This document shows positions 1-12,028 of a stretch of DNA of 64,000 nucleotides, in pieces. Made by a program: the position numbers and the translations under genes. Where the stretch lies: assembly GCF_002865645.1 (NCBI RefSeq), contig NW_020194589.1, positions 2,827,750 to 2,891,749 on the forward strand, read 5' to 3'. The stretch is from Hyaloscypha bicolor E. Its lineage: Eukaryota; Ascomycota; Leotiomycetes; Helotiales; Hyaloscyphaceae. Position 1 is the stretch's first letter. The number at the start of each line of letters is the position of its first letter. A model generated the notes under the pieces. It did no database searches. It was not told the origin of the DNA and saw only the letters and a program-made list of their open reading frames with translations.

Positions 1-208
1 CCTCCTTCCTGGGTATCCTCAATTGCCCCTGCTCCTATCACTGTAGAAATCTGTTAACTTCGCTTTCTGGCTTTGAACTCATCACCCGCTGTCACAGCTG
101 AGCTGCTTGCGGCCATGCCCAAATCTGGAGGACATTACTGGCCATATAGAGGGGTCATAGGCAGAAGTCTCCCTAAAGGTTAAATCATCAAAGTCGACTC
201 TTTGATTG

Positions 209-2107
209 TCAATGCCGAGGGCCTGTCGGTAATTCATAGTCCTGAAATTTAGGACCATACTCGTCGACAATCCACTGGCAAAACTCTTTCCACCTCCTTG
301 TCCACTCGGCTGTCACTGCCGCCAATTCTTCTGGATTCATGCAGCTGTGCTCGAGACTCCATTTGGCGAGCTGCTTCCAGCCTTGTAAAGTCATTGCTTC
401 TGAGCCAATCATACTCTGATAGAAATCATGAGATAGAGACGATCTAGTTGATATTAAAACTCAATTCTTCGAAGGCGGCAAAATACTCACTTGTAAAATG
501 TAGCATTGTCGCTGTTGATGGTGCAAGGTACGTCATTTGCCAGTAGAATAGGTAAGTGGTGCCCAGCAATGGTGGAAGTAAGCCCCAGGATCTCATTCGA
601 GATTGGGCAAGTCTCGATTGCAATGTTTTTCTCCTTGAATATATCCATCAACATCGGATGCCTCGCGATCGCGTAGCCGTGGCCAATCCGTTTAGAGTTG
701 AGTAGCACAGCATCGAAGAGATTACCATCGCACTTGTCGCCAACTTCAAGGGTTTCGCCGCAGTGAAATAGAAATGGGATATCTAAATTCTGTGCTTTGC
801 ACTTCTTGCGGAACTCAAGAAATTCAGGAATAAAGTGACGGAGCTCGTTGCCCATCTCTTCGTGGCCAACAAGATCGAAACCTGCGAGGCCATTAGTCTA
901 TGAATCGACGGACCCGACCAAATACGTTTGCTTACCACAGATGAGATCCGTGTACTTCTTCTTCAAGTCTATGCACTCGTCTAGCGCAACCTCTATTTGT
1001 TGGTTCCGAAATGAGCGCGGTGTACAGTAGATGACTTTCATGCCTCCAAAGTAGTCGCCTTTCTTGGTAATCTGATCCATAGTTTTTCGAAGTTCCTCAT
1101 CTATGATTTTCATGATACCTTCGTTTCCGATGGATCCTTTGCCATCGTCCGTTTTCAGCGAATTGGTGCTCATAAAGTTCGGACGGATCTCAGCGTACTG
1201 AATGTTGTCTTTCACGAAGTCCTTGATAACTGCTTGGGTATAATTCCGAAACGCTGATTCGTAAGCAAACAGACCTTTCATCATCTGAGTCCGGTGATTG
1301 AATTTCTCCCAAATTCTGGACTTGTTAGCTGAATTTGACATATTCGAGGCACGTGACTCACCCTTTACTAGACTGGTGAGCATTATGGGCCTCTTCCTCC
1401 GAAATGATCATCTTTCTCTCGAGCCAAGTCTCAGCTCCGTGCGTTTTCCTCAGAATGTGTCCTCTCTCATCCGTGTATTCGAACTGGCGTTGAAACTTCT
1501 TGTATGGCATCCACCTGTTGGGAACGTAATTCTCGTCCCAGACATCGCCCAATGGTACATACGTTTCGATCCCATCGGGATCTTTCGCATGAGTAGCCTC
1601 GTCCAGAGTCATCACCATAAATGAGATCCGGCACGCCTCCATGTTTTGGTCCGTGGTCAGCGGAAGAGTGCTCCGGATGTACATGGCATCAATGTCCCGT
1701 GCTTGTTGTATCAAGAATCGGGCTGGAAGGCAAGCGTTGAAATGGATATGAAGATGTGCGCCCTTTGGCATCCGTTTCGCAACCTTCATCAGCTCGGTCT
1801 TGTTGATAAGGTCCACATTGCCCAGGAAGTGCTCCCCCTCCGTTCTTTTTCCGGTATGCGCTTCGCGCAGTGGCCCATACGTATGCTCCCAATCATACGC
1901 TTTGATTTTCCGGACAAGAGCAGCAGCCTGCTTTTCAATATTTGACGAGGCCGCCGTGATCTCAGCATCAAACGCGATAGCCTTTTCCGCCGCCTGGAGC
2001 TCCCCTAAAGCCTTGCTGTACGCTGCCGGAGTCTCGAAATCGCGATTACTAATGAGCGCTCGCCAGTTCTGCTGTGATCTTGTTGCAGGTCTTGACGACT
2101 GAGGCAT
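209..2107 (-). CDS. Adenosine deaminase-like metallohydrolase (ADGF/CECR1 type)
   Basis: Predicted to deaminate adenosine (or a related purine nucleoside) to inosine with a metal-activated water. Four exons: 1362-2107, 936-1315, 491-881 and 209-413, joined by 46-77 nt introns; about 573 aa, usual for fungal ADGF-like proteins. Seen: the metal-binding HxH motif in GAHLHIHF (about residue 115), HCGE (about 416) with the catalytic Glu, SKRIGHGYAI (about 439) with a metal/catalytic His, and ETCPISNEIL. At the place of the canonical S-D-D the protein reads NSDNATF, as I recall for this fungal subfamily. An upstream in-frame ATG at 2242 would add 45 unlike residues; I prefer 2107 because family-like sequence starts there. 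No signal peptide is visible, so it is probably intracellular although animal ADGFs are secreted. Exon 4 joins in frame only with the second of two tandem AG acceptors. Confidence 0.88.
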
Positions 2108-2242
2108 CTTACGCAGTCGGCGCGAAGATTGAGGATGAAATTGAGCTTGAGCCTTGCTCTCCATCGGTGGATCGTCACCGTCTTTATCAACGGCTGTGGA
2201 ACAAAGAACGCCCATTCCATCAGCCTTCTTCACGTATGGCAA

Positions 2243-3647
2243 CTATGCCTACGCTTGCGGATCGGTTTTGGGGTATGTGAGAACCGCTCTGGATGATGTG
2301 CATGTGGCAGAGCTGAGTGAGCTTGGGTCAGGATGGGTTTTGGCGGGGCCTGCTGCTCTCGTGCTCGCGCTCAGGTCCAAGGCACCGGGGGGTTGGGGTG
2401 CCAGTGGCGGAGCAAATGCGCTGCGATTGTGATTGGGCCGTATCAGACGACCACCAGCCACCGGAATTTGAGGCTGGCTGTCAAGGGCATGAGACGGGAG
2501 ATAACACTGTTGGTTGGCCTTGTTGCCTTGGAGCTGAGATAGAAGGAGATAAAAGACCGCGGCCGACTTCAGGTGTTTGAGTGTACAATCACGTGGGTCG
2601 TCCCAGCTGCAAGGAAGGTCGCAGTTGTTATGGGAAGTTGAATGCCGGCAAAGAAGAAAAACAGAGACAGCAATGCTCACCCCTGACTTGATGGCGGCAA
2701 AGGGCTTTGAAGAAAACTCCAAGTCTGCAGGGCTGCGTGACACTTTCTTGTTAAAGGTCGCAAGAAAGTGGGTAAAGAGAAGGCTGGCCAGAAGGCTACC
2801 ACGACGAGCCCCAGCCTCTTGACATTTCTCTCTAACGCCACCAGATGCGCGACAGCCGTGAATCTGCGACCCATGTTAAAGCTTGATTGGAAGTGACTTG
2901 AAATTGCGCACCAAATGATGTACTCCCTGCTCGGGTAAGGCTTGGTTGTCCCTGACGACATCTTCGACCAATTGCGGGGAGTGGGCTATGCTACAGTTTT
3001 GACGAGGCTGTACAACCCTCCAACTCTTATTTCGTTCACCGAGACCTTCAAACTCCAAAGCAATCCACAATCCCCAATAACTTACCTGTCTTTGAAATTG
3101 AGCAAGTCATAATACGAGTGTGCCTTGCTTTGCCTTGCAAAATGGAGCTGTGGATCGTTGAAATTTTCTCACGAAATCATTCAAATTTCCGTCGGTGTCT
3201 CGAAAGCAACTAGGACATTGAAGGTTTTCATTTTCTTTCATGTCACCAACGTACCCGAAACAAGGTGCTTTTAATCGAGCTTGCACTGATTCTTGAGAAT
3301 AGGCGCACTTCGGTCAGTGACTATTGTCCTCGGAGTTGCGCGATTCTCCTTATTGCGACGGCTGATTTTTAGGATGACTGTTCGTGATTCGGTTGTGCAT
3401 TGAGAATATATCACTACGATTGTACGAGAGGTGTGGGTACATCGAAAGTGATGGGACGGAGATTCGGCGAGATGGGGTTGATTGTACTTTGTGCCGGTGA
3501 ACATGCTAGGAAAACGTGATTCATGAATTGCTACGTTTTTTCTACTGCAAGGTGTATCATCATCTATCATGTCTCTAGTTCGCCAACGCGCCAACGCGAC
3601 CCAATCTATCCATTATACAGCATCTCATCAGATTTTTGTACTCAAAT
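2243..3647. other. Gene-free stretch between two minus-strand genes
   Basis: Contains the promoter of the deaminase gene and the 3' flank of the SRP40-like gene. The open frames here (for example 2249-2743 on the minus strand) have no recognisable domain, low-complexity composition and no splice-linked partners. I see no RNA gene or repeat. Confidence 0.5.
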
Positions 3648-5153
3648 CTAATCCTCGAACTTGATTCCCTTCTTGCCCTCAACATCGATGTATCCGCCCC
3701 TATAGCTTCCACGCTTCTTCTTGTTCTTCTCCTTGGTAAAACCCTTACCCTTAGTAACAATCAGATCCTCATGTGCCTTCTGCGCATAATCATACGGAAC
3801 GTAGGCATTGCTTGCCAAGCGCTCATCGACCTTGATGTTTTCGGGGATTCTGGAGAAACGCTGATTGCCTTTTCCTTTTGAGGCTTTCGCAACTGGATCC
3901 GGAGGAAGTGGCGGCGATAGCTCACGTTTAATAATTGTCTTTACTGGTTTCGGCTCTGCTCCTGAAGAGTGCCCTATTGAGAGGTCGTTGATTTCCACTG
4001 GTTCGGATTCTAGTTTTGGATCGCTTGAGGATGAGGATGAGGAGAGAGAATCGTCAGAAGCTGTCAATTTCTTGGGACCGTCGGATAATGTAGCACTTGT
4101 GTCCGAACCAACGATTAACTTCTTCGCTTTTTGCTTGAAAGAACCACTTTCGGAATCAGATGACGAATCGGAAGACGAATCCGAGGAAGAATCAGAATCA
4201 GAATCAGAATCTGGCAACGGAATCTTCTGAGCGATAGAATTTGATGAAGTAGAATCGCTGTGGGAGTCTGACGAAGAACTTTCGCTATCAGAAGAGCTCT
4301 CTTTCATGGTTAAGTACTTCATCTTCTTTGGAGGCTCGTCCTCTGAGCTTGAGTCGGAAGAAGAGTTGGAAGAAGAGTCGGAAGGAGAGTCGGAAGAGGA
4401 GGTATCTGAACTTGTATTGACTTCGGCTTTGAGTTTCTTGGTCTTTGGTGCTTCATCGTCTGAACTTGACTCCGATCCTGATGAAGACTCGCTGCTGGAT
4501 GCTGCTTTTCTTTTAAGTCCATTGACTTTTGGTTTTGCAGATTGGACTTTGACAGGGACCTCGTCTTCGTCATCTGCGTCGCTATCGGAGCTGGTGGATG
4601 AGGATGAGTCGGATGGTGCATCCGCCATGTCAACATCGCTAGCATCACTGCTGTCATCACTACTGCGGTCGCTGTCACTGCTGCTGGCGTCCGACCTTTG
4701 CTTCGAAGATTTCTGCTTTTTCACGGACTCGACTTTCACAGCACTCGTATCCGCGCCCGCGCCCGATCCATTGTTCCGACTCTTCATGTCGCTCCATTCG
4801 GTATAGATCGTGCCGAGGGAAGGTGTATCGGAAGGTTCTGCACGTTCGCCTCTGCTTTTGCGCTCGGTCTCAAGTGCTTGAGCAGCGTCGGTGAACTCAT
4901 ATTCGGCGAGGAAGGAAGAGACAATCTCAAGCAATTGGGGGGGAGGAGCTGATTTGGGAGGTTCTCCAGCTGCTCGGCGTTTGAGGAGATCTTTCGCAAG
5001 TTGTTCGTCCTTCTGTATCTTATGCTGATCGTCGGACTTGGATTTCGGTGTTGACATTACCGTATCCTTGAGGGGAAAGAGCCAATCTGGCTGCTTTTGG
5101 CCCCCAGGGGTCTTGCGCTTCCCAATCTTCTGCATGTTTGGATTTCCAGACAT
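3648..5153 (-). CDS. SRP40/NOLC1-like nucleolar phosphoprotein
   Basis: Single exon, 501 aa. Family role: nucleolar chaperone-like protein that binds snoRNPs and RNA polymerase I factors; heavily phosphorylated by casein kinase 2. Seen: a LisH-like helix pair at about residues 72-100 (LLEIVSSFLAEYEF), then a long Ser/Asp/Glu-rich region (about 130-400) with many S-x-D/E acidic CK2-type sites and interspersed Lys patches, then a conserved SRP40 C-terminal domain at about 430-501 containing RFSRIPENIKVDERL, NAYVPYDYAQKAHEDL and the Gly/Lys-rich end. That layout (LisH, acidic serine tracts, SRP40_C) is diagnostic. An alternative start is the ATG at 5055-5057 (MSTPKSK), giving 469 aa. It shares a 575-bp upstream region with SEC3, which is transcribed the other way. 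Confidence 0.9.
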   Translation of the reverse strand: MSGNPNMQKIGKRKTPGGQKQPDWLFPLKDTVMSTPKSKSDDQHKIQKDEQLAKDLLKRRAAGEPPKSAPPPQLLEIVSSFLAEYEFTDAAQALETERKSRGERAEPSDTPSLGTIYTEWSDMKSRNNGSGAGADTSAVKVESVKKQKSSKQRSDASSSDSDRSSDDSSDASDVDMADAPSDSSSSTSSDSDADDEDEVPVKVQSAKPKVNGLKRKAASSSESSSGSESSSDDEAPKTKKLKAEVNTSSDTSSSDSPSDSSSNSSSDSSSEDEPPKKMKYLTMKESSSDSESSSSDSHSDSTSSNSIAQKIPLPDSDSDSDSSSDSSSDSSSDSESGSFKQKAKKLIVGSDTSATLSDGPKKLTASDDSLSSSSSSSDPKLESEPVEINDLSIGHSSGAEPKPVKTIIKRELSPPLPPDPVAKASKGKGNQRFSRIPENIKVDERLASNAYVPYDYAQKAHEDLIVTKGKGFTKEKNKKKRGSYRGGYIDVEGKKGIKFED

Positions 5154-5728
5154 GCTCGGGTTAGGTCATCAAGGACGTGGTTGAAGGGCTCAAGAGCAGG
5201 TCAAAATTCGATCTTGTCGGCAAAAAAAAAAGTTCACGCCGACAAGCGACAGTGCGGGAGCTAACTAAATTTGCACTAGCGGTTTCTACAGAGAAAGAGC
5301 GAATATCCCAGAGGGGTGCCCAGGAACACAAGGAATTTCTCATGTAACAGTGATGCTCAATTCAACCTGCTACCCCTCTATGGTCCAAACTTGGAAGTGG
5401 TGGTGTTTGATTGTACGAGTTCTTTTAGTTTATTTCAACATGTTGCATGTAAAGTGTTTGACCAAATGATTCCCATGTTTCTGCATCCCGAGTCCGTGCA
5501 GTCCACCGTTAGCCGCATTTGACTTGATGTCAGGAAGTCACCTCTCGTCAGGCACAGTATTCACCCGTTCGCTGCCAATACCCAAGACGCCATCTCGAGA
5601 AGATCTTCCCCGCCGATGCGCAAAGTTATGAGTTGGGAACGGTCTCAGAAGCATCTACCAAGCTGTCTATACTCCTAGATGGTCGAACAATCCAGCATTA
5701 ATTCGCGGAGAAGACGTGGCTCCGCCAA
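5154..5728. promoter_or_regulatory. Divergent promoter region, SRP40-like / SEC3
   Basis: The 575 bp between two divergent start codons must hold both promoters. A poly-A run lies at 5222-5231 and pyrimidine-rich stretches precede the SEC3 start. No specific binding site is assigned. Confidence 0.4.
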
Positions 5729-8700
5729 ATGGAGGGTTCATCTCAGAATGGACCTGGCGGGGTCAACGGCAGCAATGGAAGCAATGGAGCTATGAGTAGG
5801 GCCGAGAGATTTGAGGATGAGAAGCGCAGAATTATTGACAGCTGCTTTGGCAAGAGGGATGAGGACGGCTCCTGTAAGATATCCTCCAGGCCACGCGACG
5901 GCCTACTCGGTGCAACAGCTAACTTGTGGTTCTACAGTATTGGAGTCGTACATCACACACATCAGAATTATCGAAGATGCCGCGTTTCCTTCCTCCCCTC
6001 CTCCACCGACTGCAAATCCCGATGCGAAGAAACCGCGTCTCATTATTGTCGCTGTGCGCAAGTCTGGGCGGGTTCGCATGCACAAAGCTAGGGAGAACGT
6101 CAACGGGACATTTTCCATTGGGAAAACGTGGCCATTGGATGATCTATCAGCGGTGAAATCCTATAGTGGTGTCACTGCTACAAACGCCGAAGAAGAGCAA
6201 CAAAAACAGTGGGCAGGAGGAATTGGATTCACAGTTACTTTAGGAAAACCGTACTACTGGCAGGCCAACACCGCAAAAGAGAAGCAGTTCTTTATTGCAA
6301 GCCTTGTCAAGATTTACACAAAGTACACTGGTGGCAAAAGTCCTGAGCTGATTGGTTTTGATTCAAAGGAACGAGAGTCACTCGTCGGCGCCGCCGCTGG
6401 AGCAACGCCTCAGTTTTCATCGCAGCAACCCGGCAGACCTGGAGTATTGTATGGGCAAACTCCTCAAAATCGACCTCCACCGAGACAGGAGCCATCCCGG
6501 GAACGTCCATTACGAAGCCAGCCAAGTCGAGATGCAGTGCAGCGGCCACAGGCTCAAATGCCTCCAAGGGGTACCCCATCGTTGACATCTCAAACTTCCA
6601 GGCCTGAAATTCGAGGTTCTCCAAGTGGGAGCATGGATTCTAATGGAGGTGGACCACAGCAGCAGAGTCTGCGCCGACTAGCAGGCGGCAATCAGAGCCA
6701 GGACTCTTTTGGAAGAAGTGATGATGGTGCAAGTCTGCCTCCTCGATCCCGAGGAGGTATGAATGGCCTTCCCAGCGCAGCTGGTAGATTTCAAGACCGT
6801 AGCATAACACCCAATTCCTTACGGGCTGCAACTCCTGATAGCACCTTTTCAGTATCTAAGGACACAGCAGACGATGTCCCTCCGGTGCCGGCACCATTAA
6901 CCCTTCCACCAGAACGTCGAAGACCTCCAATGCCCATAATCGGCGACTCGCGTCGCGGGCAGACCTCTGCGGAGAACATTGTCCCTGCTCCACTGTCGAG
7001 TCCTGGAATGAGGCGTGAGGATTTACGACCACCGGCCCGGTCTAACGAACGCATTCAGCCTCGTGAAAGAGAACAAAATTCTAAAGTCAACGACATTCCG
7101 CCCAATACCAATGGTGTCCCTCGTGAAGGTGGCGACGTTGCTGATCCAAGCATACCGTCAAAATCGATCCCGTCCATCACCTCCCCTCCCGTCCAAATGC
7201 CAGAGGAGCCAGGAGAACCCGAAGAAGAGCGCCCTGGGCTCGGACCTATGATTAAAAGCAAGAAGTCGAAAGGTGATATCGCAGGCCAGTTTATGAAAGC
7301 TGCCAAGACAGCCAACGCCTTCAATTCTTTCAAGCCGCGTGCGGGAGGAGCTGCAGACCGCCTTCGAGAGACGCAAACCAAGTCCTCCGATGGTCCGGAT
7401 GGAATTACCAGCGTTGTGCCAGCGCCGTCCCTCGTTCGTGGTATGAGCGCCGAAAATTCAAACCTCTTGACGCCTCCAGTCCCCATAGCTTCAGACAAGA
7501 TGTCACCCCGTGAGAAGACCTCGCCCCGCAAGTCACACGACAGTATCCCGGAAGTCAAGATTACAGTACCACAGTCTGATCGACCTAGCAGCGTAGAAGG
7601 TCCGATCCCAGCTGCGCAAGATAAAGTGATTCCGGAGAAGCCCCAGACCAGAGAGGTCAAGCGAATCAAATCGCCAGCTGAAACAATGGCAAAAGAGCTT
7701 GCTTCATTGGGCATAGACCCAGCTATTCTTGGTGGCAGGGGAGGGGAATTGGTTGCTGCATGGGAGGAATTTGGATGGGTGGGCGAGGGCATCCGAACGA
7801 AAAATATCGATCAGATGAAAGACGAGGTCGAGCGAGAACTGAATAAAATTCAAGCTGGTGGTTGGCTCAAGATGCTGGACGAGGAGGACGAGAGAATTGA
7901 GGCTATTAAGCAAGGCCTGGACAAATGTATTGAGGAGTGTGATGAGCTTGATGGCTTATTGACATTGTACTCGGTAGAGCTGAGTGTCAGTCTCCCAACG
8001 GTAGTCTTGAGATTTTCGCTAACAGATCAGACACTCAACGAGGACATTGCATATATCGAGGCCCAATCGCAAGGGTTGCAGGTGCAAGCAGCTAATCAAA
8101 AACTTCTCCAAGCCGAACTCAAATCACTTCTCGATACGATATCAATTTCATCCGAGCAACTCGACAGCCTTCGCGAAGCATCCCTGGAAGCCCCAAGCGG
8201 TATTGACCAAATCGAAAAATCTCTAGTCTTACTGTTCAAGGCAATGCTCACCATAGATCCTTCCTTGAGTCTATCAGGTTCCAGACCAAGCGAGGATGGT
8301 GGTAGCCTCAGCTCCGGAAAGCCGGGTGGCTTTGGAAACAGTGAAATTGGCAGCATGCGCGTCCTCCAGGAAAAGAAGGATGTTTATAAAAATGAGGCTG
8401 CATTATTTTTACGACGGCTGAAACCATTCTTGCAAGTCAAATTCGCTGCTGCAATCGACGAGACCAGGAAGGCGTTGGAGCGCGAGAAAGGAAACAATCT
8501 TACCAGGGCCGCTGGCAGAGCAAAGCTCGACATCAGAAATCATGATCTTGCTCGAGACATGCTGTGGATATACAGTCCTCTCATGCTGTTCTCCCGAGAG
8601 GTCGATCGCCTTGAGTGGGAAGAGCTAATCAAGCTTTATGAAACCCTCTGCAAACCATTATACCAAGACGAATTCAGAGATGCGGTATTTGCTTGGAAAC

Positions 8701-10166
8701 GAATCGCCCGAAAACCGACTGGCGATGAGAGCGAAACGCTTTTTACTTCACAAATCGAAAAGCAGACCGACGGGATTGCTACTACGGCTCGGAAGCTGAC
8801 TGTGAAGAGAAGTCAAACACTGGCAAAAAGTTTACGCTCTCCAATAGGTGATAACAGCAGCAAGGCAAGCGTCGACAAGACTTCTGACGGACGCCTTCAG
8901 CCATACGAAGTCTTTACCGGAGCTCTTGACGAGATGGTACCAATCATGACTACAGAGCAAAACTTCATTGTCGAGTTCTTTCACATCAGTTCCCTTGAGC
9001 AACTCGATTTCCCAGAGTCGGTCTCCGCAGCGCCCCCGGACACTCGGCGTGGTGTCGATCTTAGGCGGCCAAGGGTAATGGAGCCAAATCGCGATCTTGC
9101 AAAGCTTGTCGTTCAATCCATGGAGGAAGTGTACAATTTCTTCTCCGGTGATATGCAGGCACTTGTTGATTGGGCAATCCAAGCAGATCCACTGTAAGTC
9201 CACCATCTAACTTTGTTTTCCAACCTGTATTTGCTGACGTTTTTTAGGCAAGGTGTTGGTGTCATTGCAGCCATTGAACGAAAAGTTCTGGAGCTCGAAG
9301 AATCGAACCAAGAATATCTCGCACGCACTCTTCAAAAGGTGCACACCAGACTTGTCGGCCTTTTCTCGAAATTCCTCGACGAACAAATACGCGCCATCGA
9401 AGATACAAAAGTCAAGATTAAGAAGCGGAAGGGTGTCATCTCGTTCATCCGAATTTTCCCGTCTTTTTCTCTTACGCTTGAGACCATGCTTGCCACATCT
9501 CATGACCTCGATATTCGAGAGATAGTCAATCGTGCTTACGCTCGGATCAACAAGACTATGTTCGAGTCCCTCAAAGTCATCGCGAGGGAGAATCCAGGCG
9601 CCAATATTGCCGGTGCTGATCCAGAGGATAAAGAAGCCTTAAACTACCAGATTCTGCTCATTGAGAATATGAATCACTACTTAGAGGAAGTGGACGCTCG
9701 CGCGAATCCCGTTCTCGAAGATTGGAAGCAAAACGCAGCACAGGAAATGGAAGAGCACATGTCTCTCTACCTTGGAGCTGTCATTCGCAGACCGTTGGGC
9801 AAACTCCTCGATTTCCTTGAGAGCACCGAAAGCTTAATACTTTCCCGCCAGCCGGACGAGCCACCTTCGAAGATTTCCGGAATGCCAAGTCATTCGAAGG
9901 CAACGTTCAAGAAGATCCTTGCTGGTTATGATTCTAAGGAGATTAGAAAGGGTATTGAGGCACTAAAGAAGCGAGTGGAGAAGCATTTTGGAGACGCAGA
10001 CGACCCTGGACTCAGCCGTGGTTTGGTCGCTAAGGTCATTCAGAATTGCGAGAAGTACTACGAGAAGGTCGAGGACAGGATCTTGACCATCAGTAGAGAT
10101 GTGTATGATGGAGAGATTGCCGAGTGGAATCGGGCAGATGTTTCGGCAGCTTTCAAGGGCCGTTAA
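5729..10166 (+). CDS. SEC3: Exocyst complex component Sec3
   Basis: Subunit of the exocyst, which tethers secretory vesicles to the plasma membrane at growth sites. Exons 5729-5873, 5938-7985, 8031-9193 and 9248-10166; about 1,424 aa. Seen: an N-terminal PIP2/Rho-binding PH-like domain at about residues 48-190 (LLESYITHIRIIED, FTVTLGKPYYWQA, FFIASLVKIYTKYTGG), a long Pro/Ser/Arg-rich disordered linker, a coiled coil from about 640 (MKDEVERELNKIQ, LNEDIAYIEAQSQGLQ) and the helical Sec3 C-terminal region to the end. Introns 1 and 3 have standard donors and branch sites (GCTAAC in intron 1). Intron 2 (7986-8030) is only 45 nt, divisible by three and stop-free, so the unspliced frame stays open; I removed it because splicing joins VELS directly to TLNEDIA as in relatives. 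It uses a GTCAGT donor and GCTAAC branch. Confidence 0.93.
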
Positions 10167-10644
10167 GCCGGAGGGAATTGTAGCAACTGATGTAATATAG
10201 CGGGCGTCCCGGAATACCATTGAAGCAATTTTTCTTCATCTTGTCTACGTTATCTTTCGTTAAGTTATATTCGCTCTCGTCACGTTCTGTTTCTGTCACT
10301 GGGGTTGCTTCTTTCAAACTACCTCACCCAGATCCCTAAAATGGGCATGTCGTGTCTTCCCATTCCCAATGTTCCACACGTTCTGGTACATTTGAATGCC
10401 TTGCATTTCGAGCTTGACAAACTGCTAGCGCCGCCCTTGTTCCCGTGACCAAGTAAGACGGGAAGAAGCGGGTGCAGATCTCCCCCAAAAGTGGGGTTAC
10501 CTTGGCAGTTACTTGGCCCAAGTGATATAATTATACATTGCCTCCATCGTACACCAGTTGGAAATTATCAACAGCCTTGTAAGAAGTTGTAAGTGTCTCT
10601 TATTTCAATTCTTACGGAAGCGGTGCGGACTTAATAGCTTCAGG
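10167..10644. other. Intergenic region between SEC3 and the MFS gene
   Basis: SEC3 3' flank followed by the transporter promoter. A possible 5'-UTR intron lies just before the start: GTAAGA at about 10577 with a CAG at about 10643. Nothing else seen. Confidence 0.35.
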
Positions 10645-12028
10645 ATGATGGCCTCCCCAGCTTCCGAAGTCCAGCTCACAACTCTTCACTCAAGTCACGA
10701 TGAAGAGACCACAACACCAGTAGCAACCTCCTCAAACGATCTCCACCCAACAACGCCTCGCCGCCAACTCCTCGTCCTCATCTCCAGCTTCCTAACAATC
10801 TGCATAACAGTCGGGTTGAATCAATCCTACGGCGTCTTCCAATCTTACTATACCTCCCCTTCGCAGACGATACTTCCCGTATCTACGTCCTCATCAGCTC
10901 TCACGGCATTCATCGGAACCCTAGGCTCAGGCCTCACTTGGTCTGGCTCACTGTTTATCAACCCCATCCTCGCACGGCTCAATGTGAAAGGCACTAAAGC
11001 CCTTTGCGTAACCGGAGTCTTGTGCATGAGTCTCGGACTCGGTCTTGCCAGTCTCTGCTCCCAAGTCTGGCAGCTTCTACTCACCCAAGGCCTCCTCTAT
11101 GGAATTGGTTCCTCCCTCCTCTACTTCCCTATCCTCAGTGTGGCGCCGGAATACTTTACCGCTCATCGAGGTTCGGCAATGGGGTTTATCCTCTCTGGAT
11201 CTGGGATGGGAGGGCTCATCTTCTCACCTCTTATCCGCGCTCTGCTTTCAGCTATTGGGCCGAGATGGGCGCTGAGGGCTCTGGCTCTCTTGGTGCTGGT
11301 GGTTAGTTTGCCAATTGCGAGCATGGCGGCTCCATCTAGATTTGTGGGTAGGAGACCGACCCGTATCGACATCAAGCTTGCGATGAAACCGTCGTTTCTG
11401 TTCAGTGTTGGAGCGGGATTCCTCCAAGCTGGTGGAAATGGCCTTCCGTTGACGTTTCTGGCTGAATATTCGGTCGTTCTGGGTTACAGCGCCGGGTTTG
11501 GTGCGACCCTTCTGGCCGTTTCGAATGGTGTTAATTCGGTAAGTCGAGTGATGTCCGGGTTTGCGGGAGATCGATTCGGGAGGCAGAATACGTTGATTTT
11601 GACTGGGGTGCTGTGCGTGATTTCTGTGTTGGGATTTTGGTTGGGAAGCGTGAGTGGTGGCAATAAAGTGCTTTGGATTGTTTTTGTGGTGCTTTATGGG
11701 GTTACGGGTGGTGGGTATAATGCTTTGTTCCCAACTGTGAGTCTCCTTGCAATTTTTATATTTTCTTGGCTGATAAGAGTAGACGGTGGCAGACGTCTTT
11801 GGACTTCAAGCTTATGCTAGTGTCAACGGCTTCATCTATTTCGTGAGAGGGCTTGGAACCATGTTTGGAAGTCCAGTCGGCGGAAAGATTCTTGGCGAAA
11901 GTAAGCTGGTTAATTACCGGAACGTGGTGTTATTTGATGCTGCGTTACTTGGCGGTGCAATGTTCTGCGTTATTGGAGTGAGGTGTTGGGATGCTGTTGA
12001 TAAGAGAACTTGGAAATGGAAAGCTTAA
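10645..12028 (+). CDS. MFS transporter, monocarboxylate-porter-like
   Basis: Two exons, 10645-11736 and 11783-12028, 445 aa. A short hydrophilic N-terminus is followed by about twelve hydrophobic helices beginning at LLVLISSFLTICITVGLN. Helix 1 ends with NQSYGVFQSYY, the pattern seen in fungal members of the monocarboxylate porter (MCT) family. A loop between helices 8 and 9 reads GFAGDRFGRQN, the MFS loop motif. Members carry monocarboxylates, riboflavin or unknown organic acids across the plasma membrane; the substrate here cannot be read from sequence. The intron (46 nt, GTGAGT donor, GCTGAT branch) joins ALFPT to TVADVFGLQAY, typical of the family. The start could be 10645 or 10648 because two ATGs are adjacent. 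Confidence 0.87.

Noticed and set aside
3865..4806. Plus-strand acidic Glu/Ser-rich frames
   Set aside because: They are the antisense of the Ser/Asp-rich region of the SRP40-like gene, whose C-terminal domain fixes the true strand.
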